Part shown: one piece after another, positions 43,684 through 52,759 of the stretch
How the letters are laid out: every line of letters starts with the position of its first letter
Numbering within the stretch: position 1 is the first letter of the stretch
Assembly (NCBI RefSeq): GCF_009711165.2
Contig: NZ_WMID02000028.1
Span: 12,521-76,520, forward strand
Direction of reading: 5' to 3'
Source of the DNA: Flavobacterium sp. MC2016-06
GTDB taxonomy: Bacteria > Bacteroidota > Bacteroidia > Flavobacteriales > Flavobacteriaceae
Length of the DNA stretch: 64,000 nucleotides
Notes under the pieces: model-generated
What the model saw: only the letters and a program-made list of their open reading frames with translations
Told to the model about the DNA's origin: nothing
The model's database searches: none
Program-made: the position numbers and the translations under genes

Positions 43684-44452
43684 CGGCTTCTATTTTTTGA
43701 GTCAAAGCAATAAACTCATCAACGCTAAGTTGCTCAGGACGAAGATCAAAGATACGGTCTTCTCGCAAATTATCTGATAAATTTAATGTTTTCAAACTGT
43801 TACGTAATGTTTTTCTTCTTTGCTGAAAAGCCGTTTTTACAACCGTAAAAAATAACTTTTCACCACAAGGAAGACTGTAATCTTCCTTTCGGGTCATTTT
43901 CATCACACCCGACTTGACCTTGGGCGGAGGAATAAAAACATTTTCGTCTACAGTAAACAAATACTCAGTAACATAGAAAGCCTGAGCTAAAACAGATAAG
44001 ATTCCGTAAGCTTTTGAGCCTTTTTTCTCGCAGATACGTTCTGCAACTTCTTTTTGAAACATTCCCGAAAACTCAGGAATCTGGTGTTTAAACTCTAAAG
44101 TCCTAAAAACAATCTGAGTCGAAATATTGTATGGAAAGTTTCCAATTATCGCGAACTGTTTGTTTTCGTAAACTTCATTAATATTGTATTTCAGGAAATC
44201 CTGAGAGATAATCTTATCTTTTAATTTTGGATAATTTTCACCCAAATACACCACAGATTCCGTATCAATCTCTATTACGTGTGTGTTAATAGGTTTGTCA
44301 AGCAAATATTTAGTCAACACACCCATTCCTGGTCCTATTTCTAAAACCTCATCGTATCCTTTTAAACTTAAAGTATCTGCAATAGCTTTTGCGATGCTTT
44401 CGTCTTTTAAGAAATGTTGTCCTAAATGTTTTTTGGCTTTTACTTTTTCCAT
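43664..44452 (-). CDS. rsmA: 16S rRNA dimethyladenosine transferase
   Basis: Dimethylates two adjacent adenines near the 3' end of 16S rRNA, using S-adenosylmethionine. 262 residues. [18 protein letters not shown] at the N-terminus. SAM motif I is [15 protein letters not shown], the IISQDFLKY acidic segment follows, and the catalytic [13 protein letters not shown]. Overlaps mgtE. Upstream lies a repeat-rich gap. Confidence 0.97.
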   Translation of the reverse strand: MEKVKAKKHLGQHFLKDESIAKAIADTLSLKGYDEVLEIGPGMGVLTKYLLDKPINTHVIEIDTESVVYLGENYPKLKDKIISQDFLKYNINEVYENKQFAIIGNFPYNISTQIVFRTLEFKHQIPEFSGMFQKEVAERICEKKGSKAYGILSVLAQAFYVTEYLFTVDENVFIPPPKVKSGVMKMTRKEDYSLPCGEKLFFTVVKTAFQQRRKTLRNSLKTLNLSDNLREDRIFDLRPEQLSVDEFIALTQKIEADGVQNK

Positions 44453-44464
44453 TATTCTTTATTG

Positions 44465-44625
44465 TTTGCCACGAAGGCTTGAAAAGTTTGCTTTTGCCAC
44501 AAAGGCACTAAGACGCAAAGCTTTTATTTTATTTATTTTGCCACTAATTACACAAATTATCACAAATTTAAATTCTAATAATCAGTGCAAATCCGTTTGA
44601 TCAGTCAAATCGGTGACCATTTTGT
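44465..44625. repeat. Repeat debris upstream of rsmA
   Basis: Two partial copies of the gccacgaag / gccacaaaggcactaag family, then aatccgtttgatcagtcaaa and tcggtga, which resemble the right arm of the GxxExxY unit. No gene or promoter box seen. Confidence 0.5.
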
Positions 44626-44649
44626 TCACTGAAAACTGAAACTGAATTA

Positions 44650-44961
44650 TTAATGCTCTGAAATAACTTCTAATTCTGTTCTAAAAGAAAGCATTTTATC
44701 GGCAAATAACTCTAATGCTTCTCTATGAAATGCGGGTTCATTTTCTATATAAAATCGCTCCAGCGTTTCTTTGTTATCGGTTACATATTGAACAGAATAC
44801 GTAACACCTCCCATTTCTTCTTCAACTAAAACTTTTACAATTCGAGCTGATGAAAATTTCTGTGTTGCTAAAATTTCTGGTATATGCTTTTCCTGCATCC
44901 ATTTTAACCATTGGTCGTGAACGCTTTCGTGTATGTTTGTTGTAACGTTGTAAATTATCAT
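44650..44961 (-). CDS. DUF4286-family protein
   Basis: 103 residues, cytosolic. The family pattern is MIIYNVTTNIHESVHDQWLKWMQEKHIPEIL, GGVTYSVQYV and FADKMLSFRTELEVI. The fold is ferredoxin-like (dimeric alpha-beta barrel). Function unknown. It lies about 110 bp after the TPR protein gene, with rsmA downstream of it. Confidence 0.85.
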   Translation of the reverse strand: MIIYNVTTNIHESVHDQWLKWMQEKHIPEILATQKFSSARIVKVLVEEEMGGVTYSVQYVTDNKETLERFYIENEPAFHREALELFADKMLSFRTELEVISEH

Positions 44962-45070
44962 TCTTTTTGATTTTAGACTTTAGATTTTAGATTTTCCGCA
45001 AAAACCTTTAGCAAATCTTCAAATTACTAATTCTTTTTCTTGGAATTTGGAATTTCAATATTTTGGAATT

Positions 45071-46852
45071 TTACAAATTCTTGTCTCCTCGTAACTCCCT
45101 GTATTTTTTTCTTGCATCAACAAAGTAAATACTGTCTTGATGGTTAAAAATTACTTTTTCATATAGAGGCTTTGCCTTTTCTACATCATGCAGTTCGTCG
45201 TTGTAAATTTCTGCCGAAAAAAACAGCGCTTCGTCTACATATATCCCATCGCTATGGTTATCAATTATCTGTTGATATTGGCTTAAAGCCGCATTATAAT
45301 CTGCCTGACTTTCATAGATTTTACCTAAACGCAACATTGTTACAGCTTCGATTTCCTGACCTTTAAAATTCTTCAAAATACTCAAAAACTGAGCAATGGC
45401 CTCGGGTTTCTTATTTTGATAGATCAAGAAATCTCCTTTTGCAAATTGTTTCAACGCTGTTTGTGTTGAATCTGCAGCGGTATTATCATTAATCAATAAA
45501 AAATATTCGAGAGCGTCATTGGCAATCAATTGTGTGTTTGCCGATTTTAATTCTTTAAATTGTTTTAAAGCCCATTCAAAATCTGTTTTATAATAACTTG
45601 TTTTGGCCGCTTTTAAACTTGCTTCGTGCGCCATTACATCATTCTTTAGATCTAATTGAATCTGTGAATAATAAATCAAAGCTTGGTTGAATTTTTCTTC
45701 TAAAAGTAAAATGTCTCCCAATTCCATTTTAGCATCTGCCTGCTGATAATCGTTAAGATTAAGTTCTAATGCCTTTTTTATAACTGTCTTGCCTTCTTCT
45801 GGTTTTTGCAAATTAAAAGCTAGAAAATGCGCTTGAATTATTTGCAAAGATAAGGTAAAAGGACTTATTTCATAAGTGCTAAGCAATTGTTGCAATTCTG
45901 CATTGATTGCTGGATAGTCTTTTTCCTGTGCTTTGGCAATTTTAATCTCCATTAATTTAGCATTCGTCTGAATCAACAAATCTAAATCTTTGGTGTTTAG
46001 AAGAATAAAATTTAAAATCTCTGTTGCGGTTTCTGTGTCATCTTCATTCAATGCAAATTGACTCAGATTAAGAATACTCATTAAGGATTCTGGTTCTCTT
46101 TTGTAAATTGCTTTTTCTTGAATAAATGCCTTTCCAAACTCTTTTTGCTGTACATAAAACCAGCTCAAATAATGATTCCAAAATACATCTTGGTCTTTTT
46201 GCGTTTTTAGAATTAATGCTTTTCGCATGGCATCTTTAAAAGCAGTATTATCTGTTTCACCGTTCATAAAACGAGATAATTGTGTCTGAATTAAATTTGA
46301 ATTCTGCGGATTATTATAGGATTCTGTCAGCAAAAGATCAATCATAAGATCGGTCTTTCCTAATTGACCGTACAACATTCCAATTTGAAAATTAAAATTA
46401 TAAGTCGGCTGCACTAACATTGCCGTTTGGTACGATTTTAAGGCATATTCTAACAGTACTTTTTTCTCGAAAGAATTCCCAATTCCGTAAACATCATTCG
46501 GATTTGTTTTGATTTTCTCGATAGCCTGTTCGTAATAATTCTTAGCTTTCGCTTCGTTTTTCTGCAATTGAAAATTATACCCCAATTCTACCAAAAAAAC
46601 ACCTTGTTTGTATTTATTGTATCGGTCTTGAATGGCTTTTTGAGCCGCATCAAATTGCTGCAGCTGCTGGTAACAGTCAATCGTTCTTAAAAAATATTGA
46701 GTATTAGATGGAGCTCCGTTTAAAAGCTGTTCGTAACTGATTTTGGCTTTTTCAAAATCGCCCTTATCGTAGTAATATTGCGCTAATTGTTCGTTCTGTG
46801 AAAACGTAAAAGTAGACCACAACAAAACGATATAGATAAAGGTGTTTTTCAT
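45071..46852 (-). CDS. Secreted TPR protein
   Basis: 593 residues with a signal peptide (MKNTFIYIVLLWSTFTFSQ) and TPR helices along nearly the whole length, for example AQYYYDKGDFEKAKISYEQL and MLRLGKIYESQADYNAALSQYQQII. Likely a periplasmic scaffold. No enzymatic domain. In Flavobacteria similar proteins are part of envelope machineries; I cannot say which. Confidence 0.85.
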   Translation of the reverse strand: MKNTFIYIVLLWSTFTFSQNEQLAQYYYDKGDFEKAKISYEQLLNGAPSNTQYFLRTIDCYQQLQQFDAAQKAIQDRYNKYKQGVFLVELGYNFQLQKNEAKAKNYYEQAIEKIKTNPNDVYGIGNSFEKKVLLEYALKSYQTAMLVQPTYNFNFQIGMLYGQLGKTDLMIDLLLTESYNNPQNSNLIQTQLSRFMNGETDNTAFKDAMRKALILKTQKDQDVFWNHYLSWFYVQQKEFGKAFIQEKAIYKREPESLMSILNLSQFALNEDDTETATEILNFILLNTKDLDLLIQTNAKLMEIKIAKAQEKDYPAINAELQQLLSTYEISPFTLSLQIIQAHFLAFNLQKPEEGKTVIKKALELNLNDYQQADAKMELGDILLLEEKFNQALIYYSQIQLDLKNDVMAHEASLKAAKTSYYKTDFEWALKQFKELKSANTQLIANDALEYFLLINDNTAADSTQTALKQFAKGDFLIYQNKKPEAIAQFLSILKNFKGQEIEAVTMLRLGKIYESQADYNAALSQYQQIIDNHSDGIYVDEALFFSAEIYNDELHDVEKAKPLYEKVIFNHQDSIYFVDARKKYRELRGDKNL

Positions 46853-46919
46853 ATTTCAGTTTTTTAAGTGCGGTTATGTCTTTTGTTACAATTTGAAAAC
46901 TGTCAGCTAAGACAAAAAA

Positions 46920-47750
46920 TTACAAACTGTATTCTTTTCTTTGTTTAGATTTCAAAATAATCAAAGTTAATCCAATTAATATAAAAGGAACACTTAATAA
47001 TTGTCCCATATTAATTAGCATATCATTTTCAAAATGCTCTTGATTTTCTTTAAAAAACTCAATAATGAATCTCGCTAAAAACAATAGTGTCAAAAAGTAT
47101 CCAAAAATCAATCCGTTTACTTCTTTTATTTTTTCAGATTTAAACATTGTAAACAGAATTACGAAGATCAACAAATAAGCAAATGCTTCGTACAATTGCG
47201 TTGGATGTCTCGGAATCAAATCATCTTTTTGAAAGATAACTCCCCAATTTCCATTAGTTGGTTTTCCATAAATCTCCGAGTTCATGAAATTTCCTAATCT
47301 AATAAAAGCGGCTGTTACAGGTACTCCTAATGCCATTCTATCTAAAAGCCATAGAAATTTGACTTTAAATTTTCGACAATATAATACAATTGCTAAAAGA
47401 ACGCCAATAGTTCCTCCATGACTTGCTAAACCTTGAAAACCAACAAATGCATAAGAACCTTTGATCTTCTGAATTGGCAAAAGAATTTCTATTGGATGCT
47501 GCATAAAATAAGTCGGCTCATAAAAAAGACAATGTCCTAATCTTGCTCCCAAAATAGTTCCTACAATTACATAAACCAGTAAACTGTCTAAACTCTCTAA
47601 AGAAACTTTTTCTTTTTTGTAAACTTCTCTAACAACATAATAACCAAGTAAAAGTCCACATGCAAAAAGTGCTCCGTAATATTTTAAAGGAAAGGTATTT
47701 GTTATCCAAAAAATAACAGGATCAACATTCCAATTTAAAAGTCCACTCAT
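46920..47750 (-). CDS. lgt: Prolipoprotein diacylglyceryl transferase
   Basis: First enzyme of lipoprotein maturation, moving diacylglycerol from phosphatidylglycerol to the lipobox Cys. 276 residues, about seven TM helices. Signature FQGLASHGGTIGVLLAI with the catalytic-type His, and RLGNFMNSEIYGKPT with the essential Arg. Full length. It serves the many lipoproteins in this window. Confidence 0.96.
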   Translation of the reverse strand: MSGLLNWNVDPVIFWITNTFPLKYYGALFACGLLLGYYVVREVYKKEKVSLESLDSLLVYVIVGTILGARLGHCLFYEPTYFMQHPIEILLPIQKIKGSYAFVGFQGLASHGGTIGVLLAIVLYCRKFKVKFLWLLDRMALGVPVTAAFIRLGNFMNSEIYGKPTNGNWGVIFQKDDLIPRHPTQLYEAFAYLLIFVILFTMFKSEKIKEVNGLIFGYFLTLLFLARFIIEFFKENQEHFENDMLINMGQLLSVPFILIGLTLIILKSKQRKEYSL

Positions 47751-47770
47751 TTCCCTTAGTTTTTATAACT

Positions 47771-47800
47771 AACTGGACAGATTTAAAAATCTGTCCAGTT
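47771..47800. repeat. Perfect 14-bp inverted repeat after serS
   Basis: aactggacagattt-aa-aaatctgtccagtt, eight bp past the serS stop. Probably the serS terminator or a processing hairpin; the U tract is weak. Confidence 0.65.
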
Positions 47801-47807
47801 ATAGCAG

Positions 47808-49079
47808 TTAATTTATAATATCAAATCCGCAGTAAGGACGTAAAACTTCTGGTATTACAATTCCTTCCGGCGTTTGGTAATTTTCTAAAATTCCAGCCAA
47901 AACTCTTGGTAAAGCCAATGAACTTCCGTTTAGCGTGTGTGCTAATTGGTTTTTTCCGTCTTTGTCTTTAAAACGTAGTTTCAAACGGTTTGCTTGAAAA
48001 GTCTCAAAGTTAGAAACTGAACTAATTTCTAACCAGCGATCCTGCGCTGTAGAAAACACTTCAAAATCGTAAGTTAAAGCAGAAGTAAAACCCATATCAC
48101 CGCCACAAAGACGTAAAACTCTGTATGGTAATTTCAATTCCTGCAGAATGTTTTTTACGTGTTCTACCATTCCATCAAGTGCTTGATAAGAATTATCTGG
48201 ATGCTCGATACGCACGATTTCTACTTTATCAAATTGGTGCAAACGGTTTAATCCGCGTACGTGTGCTCCGTAAGAACCTGCTTCACGACGGAAACATGGC
48301 GTGTAAGCTGTATGTAAAACCGGCAGTTCGCTTTCGCTTAAAAGTACATCGCGGAACAAATTCGTAACCGGAACCTCAGCCGTTGGAATCAAATATAAAT
48401 CATCAATTGTAGAATGATACATTTGTCCTTCTTTGTCTGGCAATTGTCCTGTTCCGTAACCTGAAGCTTCGTTTACCAAATGTGGCACTTGAACTTCATT
48501 ATATCCTGCAGCTGTATTTTTATCTAAAAAGTAATTGATTAAAGCACGTTGCAAACGAGCTCCTTTTCCTTTGTAAACTGGAAATCCAGCACCTGTAATT
48601 TTTACACCCAATTCAAAATCGATGATATCGTATTTTTTTACCAATTCCCAGTGAGGTTGCGCACCTTCGTGTAAAACTGGAATTTCACCTTCTTCAAAAA
48701 CATTCAAATTGTCGTCTGGAGTTTTTCCTTCAGGAACAATATCAGCTGGAAGATTGGGCAAAGTGTATAATTTATTAGTCAATTCGACAGCCAAAGCCTC
48801 AGCTTTTTCGCCTAATTCTTTACTTTTTTCTTTTAATGAAACTGTTTTTTCTTTTAAGATTGCGGCTTTAGATTTCTCGCCAGCTTTCATTAATTCGCCA
48901 ATATCTTTGGATAATTTATTAGATTCAGATAAAACATTGTCTAATTCTGCCTGCGCAGCACGACGGTTTTCATCTAATTGCACCACTTCTTCAACAACGC
49001 TTTTAGCATCGATATTTCGTTTTGCTAAAGCCTTGATTACTTTCTCCTGATTTTCTCTAATAAATGCGATTTGTAACAT
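47808..49079 (-). CDS. serS: Seryl-tRNA synthetase
   Basis: Class II synthetase, 423 residues. N-terminal coiled-coil arm (30-110) that grips the tRNA long arm. Motif 2 is CFRREAGSYGAHVRGLNRLHQF and motif 3 GSSLALPRVLAGILENYQ; the class-specific TAEVPVTNL is present. A TAAATTTG box (49121-49128) lies 42 bp upstream. No T-box or other leader structure is obvious. Confidence 0.97.
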   Translation of the reverse strand: MLQIAFIRENQEKVIKALAKRNIDAKSVVEEVVQLDENRRAAQAELDNVLSESNKLSKDIGELMKAGEKSKAAILKEKTVSLKEKSKELGEKAEALAVELTNKLYTLPNLPADIVPEGKTPDDNLNVFEEGEIPVLHEGAQPHWELVKKYDIIDFELGVKITGAGFPVYKGKGARLQRALINYFLDKNTAAGYNEVQVPHLVNEASGYGTGQLPDKEGQMYHSTIDDLYLIPTAEVPVTNLFRDVLLSESELPVLHTAYTPCFRREAGSYGAHVRGLNRLHQFDKVEIVRIEHPDNSYQALDGMVEHVKNILQELKLPYRVLRLCGGDMGFTSALTYDFEVFSTAQDRWLEISSVSNFETFQANRLKLRFKDKDGKNQLAHTLNGSSLALPRVLAGILENYQTPEGIVIPEVLRPYCGFDIIN

Positions 49080-49120
49080 AGCTTGATTTTTGTAACTATT
49101 TTATTTTTATATAAAGGAAG

Positions 49121-49128
49121 CAAATTTA
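49121..49128 (-). promoter_or_regulatory. -7 box of serS
   Basis: TAAATTTG on the minus strand, 42 bp before the ATG. Confidence 0.45.
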
Positions 49129-49199
49129 AGGAAATGTTTGTTAAGAATAAGGACAAACTTACTAGTAAAAAAGATTTTCACAGAGTGACACCAAACAAA

Positions 49200-49267
49200 C
49201 GCAAAGATTCACCAAAATTTAGATTAAATTCTGCGCTTCTTTGTGTTTTTCTTTGTGAATCTTTGCG
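49200..49267. repeat. 13-bp perfect inverted repeat between serS and the DMP19-like gene
   Basis: cgcaaagattcac (49200-49212) and gtgaatctttgcg (49255-49267), of the same CTTTGCG family as the repeats at 24823-25005. Confidence 0.65.
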
Positions 49268-49275
49268 AAATAAAA

Positions 49276-49815
49276 CTATGCTCGTTTTATTTCATGCCCA
49301 ACAAATTCTTCTAAAACGGCAAACATTTCATCTACAGAAAGTACTTCGGTATCAGGATGCGATTTTAGGAATTCTGCATTTAGCGCAACTAAGTTTTCTT
49401 CTAATTCAAAGAAAGTATCGTTGTTTAGTAAATCTCTAGTTGGGTTTACGCCTTCTAGTTTTCCCTTTTTGAATTTATCGATTTTCACACTGCTCAACAA
49501 TTTCACTCTTTTGGCTTGTGCTTGAAATAATTCTAAGTGTTTTTCGGCGCCAATTAAAGCCAAACCTTCTTCGATTAATTCGTTTAATTCTTTATTCCAT
49601 CCCGAATTATAAACGAATTGCGAAAAATTGCCTTCGGTATATTGTGAAGTGTAATAATCTAAGTAATAACTCATCAAAGCATCTTCATGAATTAAATCGT
49701 CGTCGATTTTTTCCTCACGCATCAAGTTGATTACCGAAATATTAGAATTGATAACGTCTTGAGGGTTTTCACTGTTTGCTGCGGTTTCTGAAATTATGAT
49801 TCTTCCGAATTCCAT
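49276..49815 (-). CDS. DMP19/DUF4375-like protein
   Basis: 179 residues, helical and acidic, no signal peptide. The family resemblance rests on LYYYT-like spacing: ALMSYYLDYYTSQYTEGNFSQFVYNSG, then LIEEGLALIGAEKHLELF and the C-terminal DEMFAVLEEFVGHEI. DMP19-type proteins are DNA-mimic-related in Neisseria, but most homologues are uncharacterised, so the function is open. Confidence 0.6.
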   Translation of the reverse strand: MEFGRIIISETAANSENPQDVINSNISVINLMREEKIDDDLIHEDALMSYYLDYYTSQYTEGNFSQFVYNSGWNKELNELIEEGLALIGAEKHLELFQAQAKRVKLLSSVKIDKFKKGKLEGVNPTRDLLNNDTFFELEENLVALNAEFLKSHPDTEVLSVDEMFAVLEEFVGHEIKRA

Positions 49816-49914
49816 TTGAGTTTGATTTTAATGAGTTTTGATGCAAATTTCGGGTAAAAAATGATATGAATGATAATAATTGTTGATTACATCAAACTCT
49901 ACAAACTACTACTA

Positions 49915-49930
49915 TAAATTTGTAAGTTTG
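49915..49930 (+). promoter_or_regulatory. Two adjoining -7 boxes
   Basis: TAAATTTG (49915-49922) immediately followed by TAAGTTTG (49923-49930), about 46-60 bp before the ATG at 49976. Confidence 0.45.
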
Positions 49931-49975
49931 TTTAACAAAGAAATTTATCTCATAAATTAACCTCTATCTACTATT

Positions 49976-50719
49976 ATGACATTGTATCAAAGGTATTTGA
50001 ATGGCGAAACTGAAAAAGTCTATGAAGAAATTCAAAAATTAGAACAAGATGCTTTTATTCCTCAAAACAATATTGAGATAGAAAAAGTATTAACTGAGAC
50101 TTTTAATAGAGCAGCTTATAATTTAGATATCATTTTTAATGAACTTACAAAAGTCAATTATCACTTTAAAACTGATTTTGAATTCAATTTTGAACGTCCA
50201 TTAGTTAAACCTTTGACAAATACTGAAGACCTATTGGTAAAACTAGATAATGCGATCAAGCCATTTGGATATGTTCCAACTTCCTTGAAAATGTTTTATA
50301 AAATTGTTGGATCATGTAATTTTGGATGGGATTATGAAACCAATGAAGATCTTATCTGGCAATGCGCAGATCCAATTCAAATTGTTAGTCTTGACGATCT
50401 TGTTTCAGAGATTACCGATAAATACAACTTGGAAGACTTAAAAGAATATTATAAAGAAGATGGGTTTGTATCTTTAAATCTTTCGGCAGACTATCTGCAC
50501 AAAGATAATATCAGCGGAGGGGCTCCTTATTCTTTGCAGATTAGTTCAAGACCAAGTATTGACGGACAATTTTTAAACGAAGAAAACAACACAACATTTA
50601 TAAACTATTTAAGAATTTGCTTTGAAAACTGTGGCTTTTCAAGAATTACAAATAAAGAGTATAACAATAATTATCAAAGTTTTTTTGATAATGTAAAACC
50701 TCAACTAAAGAAAATCTAA
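49976..50719 (+). CDS. Hypothetical cytosolic protein, faintly SUKH/SMI1-like
   Basis: 247 residues, no signal peptide or TM. The stretch YVPTSLKMFYKIVGSCNFGW resembles the SMI1/KNR4 (SUKH) motif in which a short helix leads into a G-x-x-x-F/W, and the acidic composition fits. SUKH proteins are often immunity proteins or act on nucleic-acid-toxin systems. The resemblance is weak and no toxin gene is adjacent. Confidence 0.55.
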   Translation: MTLYQRYLNGETEKVYEEIQKLEQDAFIPQNNIEIEKVLTETFNRAAYNLDIIFNELTKVNYHFKTDFEFNFERPLVKPLTNTEDLLVKLDNAIKPFGYVPTSLKMFYKIVGSCNFGWDYETNEDLIWQCADPIQIVSLDDLVSEITDKYNLEDLKEYYKEDGFVSLNLSADYLHKDNISGGAPYSLQISSRPSIDGQFLNEENNTTFINYLRICFENCGFSRITNKEYNNNYQSFFDNVKPQLKKI

Positions 50720-50865
50720 AAAAACTATCATTTACATAATAACTATTAACAGCTTAAAAATCAAAAACTAAACCTGAAACGCAACCTTTTAAAAAAAACA
50801 ACATCTGTTAATAAATAGAATCGTACAATTACGATTCGTCTTTTCATAACCAAAAAACCAAAACC

Positions 50866-51315
50866 ATGAAACAGATTTCTTTCATTTTCAGTATTGTTAT
50901 TTTATTAATGGGTTGCAGCAACGACGATTCTAACCAATCAAAGGTTGATTATTCGCTAATTGTTCAAAATGCGCTTAGTGGTAAGGGAACAGAAAATATT
51001 TCAAAATCTAACTTAGTAATAAACGATGCTGAAAGCTGGAATAGTTTATTGGTAAAATTAAACCTGCTTTACAATGCAATGATTACTTATCCTGACATTG
51101 ATGTTGATTTTTCAAAATATCAAGTAATTGCTATATTTGATGAAATACGTCCAGATACTGGCTATACAGTAAAAATTAAAAGTATAACCGAAACTCAAAA
51201 CACAACAATTATAAAAATAGCATATATAAAAGCTACAAGTGCCTTTTTTACAACAACACAGCCTTATTGCATTATTAAAATACCTAAATCTAATAACAAA
51301 ATAATCTTCGAATAG
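50866..51315 (+). CDS. PrcB-family C-terminal-domain lipoprotein
   Basis: 149 residues. Lipoprotein leader MKQISFIFSIVILLMGC (Cys17). The PrcB_C-type core reads DFSKYQVIAIFDEIRPDTGY, then TVKIKSITETQN and QPYCIIKIPKS. PrcB binds a protease in Treponema; here its partner is unknown. A short palindrome (aatcgt/acgatt, near 50820-50836) lies in its leader. Confidence 0.75.
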   Translation: MKQISFIFSIVILLMGCSNDDSNQSKVDYSLIVQNALSGKGTENISKSNLVINDAESWNSLLVKLNLLYNAMITYPDIDVDFSKYQVIAIFDEIRPDTGYTVKIKSITETQNTTIIKIAYIKATSAFFTTTQPYCIIKIPKSNNKIIFE

Positions 51316-51324
51316 AGCTGCTAA

Positions 51325-51606
51325 ATGAATAAACTGTCCAAAAAACTAACACTATTCTTCTTCTCAGGAATACTCGCTATTATTGCAGGTATCATTTACG
51401 CTATAATGCTAATAACAGGAAATTCGGCAGAAGATGGCTTATTAGGAATCTATATTTTATTTGGTTTAATTCCTATTTCATTGATACTATTAATTGATAG
51501 ACTTTTGGTTAAGAAGTTTGGAAACCAAAAAGTAAACAAAGTACAACTTTACTTTCTGTTATTTATACTACTTTTATGGACTATAAGAACATTAGCTAAC
51601 TTATAG
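51325..51606 (+). CDS. Small three-helix membrane protein
   Basis: 93 residues, unrecognised. Hydrophobic helices LFFFSGILAIIAGIIYAIML, LLGIYILFGLIPISLILLI and LYFLLFILLLWTIRTLANL. It follows the PrcB-like gene by 9 bp and precedes phzF-like by 43 bp, so probably co-transcribed. Confidence 0.65.
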   Translation: MNKLSKKLTLFFFSGILAIIAGIIYAIMLITGNSAEDGLLGIYILFGLIPISLILLIDRLLVKKFGNQKVNKVQLYFLLFILLLWTIRTLANL

Positions 51607-51649
51607 CGTTTTTATAAAATCAAAAAAATCTATATAAAAAAGAAAATCA

Positions 51650-52552
51650 ATGAGAGGAAAGATCGCTTTAGAATATTATGTTTTAGATGTATTCTCTAAT
51701 ACAAATTATAAAGGCAATCCTTTGTCTGTTGTTTTTACTGATGGTAATTTAGAATTAGAAGTTTATCAAAATATTGCTAAAGAATTTGGCTATTCTGAAA
51801 CTTCTTTTGTGTACTATTCTACAGCACAAAAAGCACTTAATGTACGCTCGTTTACGCCAATTGGTTTTGAAATTGATGGTGCTGGACATAATTTACTTGG
51901 TGCGGTCTGCGGTGCATTATTAAAAAACATGCCCATATTTGAAGAACAAGAAGAGAACAATCGTTTTGTGATTATGAAACATTCTCCGATTCCTGTAACG
52001 GTAAAATTTGATCCGGAAACTTTCTACCCTATTGTGCAGATGCATCAAAAATCGGCCGTTATTAAACAACAGATACCAACTTATAAACTTGCCATAGCGC
52101 TTGGTTTTAAAATAGAAGATTTAGAAATAGATATGTTAATTCCCACTGTTGTGCAAACAGAAGTTGCACATACAATGGTTCCGGTGAGAAACAGTAAATT
52201 ACTAAATGAGTGTACTCCAGATAGTAAACTTTTAATAGAAATTTCGAAAGAATATCAATTTGAGGGATTCTATTGTTTTTCAATTTCCGATCAATCTGAA
52301 GATCATATTGTAGAAGCACGATTTTTTAATCCTATTATCGGAATTGAAGAAGATCCTGCAACAGGTACAGCCGCTGGACCTTTAATTGGTTTTTTAACCA
52401 AAAACAGATACGCAGAGCCTAATAAAGAATATAAAATTCTTCAAGGTGTCAAACTAAACCAGCCTTCGGTGATTGAAGTTATGGAACGTAAAAATGACAT
52501 TTTAGTTGGAGGTTCTTCTGTTATTACAATGCGTGGTGAACTGTATATCTAA
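51650..52552 (+). CDS. PhzF-family isomerase/epimerase-fold protein
   Basis: 300 residues, two-lobed diaminopimelate-epimerase-like fold. DVFSNTNYKGNPLSVVF at the N-terminus, catalytic Glu50 in YSETSFVYY, GAGHNLLGA and EEDPATGTAAGPLI close to the C-terminus. Family members (YddE, PhzF) act on diverse small acids; the product here is not predictable. No phenazine genes lie nearby, so it is not a phenazine gene by context. Confidence 0.9.
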   Translation: MRGKIALEYYVLDVFSNTNYKGNPLSVVFTDGNLELEVYQNIAKEFGYSETSFVYYSTAQKALNVRSFTPIGFEIDGAGHNLLGAVCGALLKNMPIFEEQEENNRFVIMKHSPIPVTVKFDPETFYPIVQMHQKSAVIKQQIPTYKLAIALGFKIEDLEIDMLIPTVVQTEVAHTMVPVRNSKLLNECTPDSKLLIEISKEYQFEGFYCFSISDQSEDHIVEARFFNPIIGIEEDPATGTAAGPLIGFLTKNRYAEPNKEYKILQGVKLNQPSVIEVMERKNDILVGGSSVITMRGELYI

Positions 52553-52759
52553 ATAATTATTTCTAATAAAAAGCACATTATCAATACAAGTATAAAACAA
52601 CACCAATTTCACTAATTGCCACTAATTAGTTTGTGAAATTAATTTTACAACGTAAGTCATCCCATTAAAATTTGTGCAAATTCGTGAAATCTGTATTCAA
52701 ATTGAATTATACTATTTGTGCCCACACGACCACATTAATATCCTGCTTTTTATTAATCA

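Noticed and set aside
51650..52552. Phenazine biosynthesis gene
   Set aside because: PhzF-fold proteins are widespread and no other phenazine genes are present.
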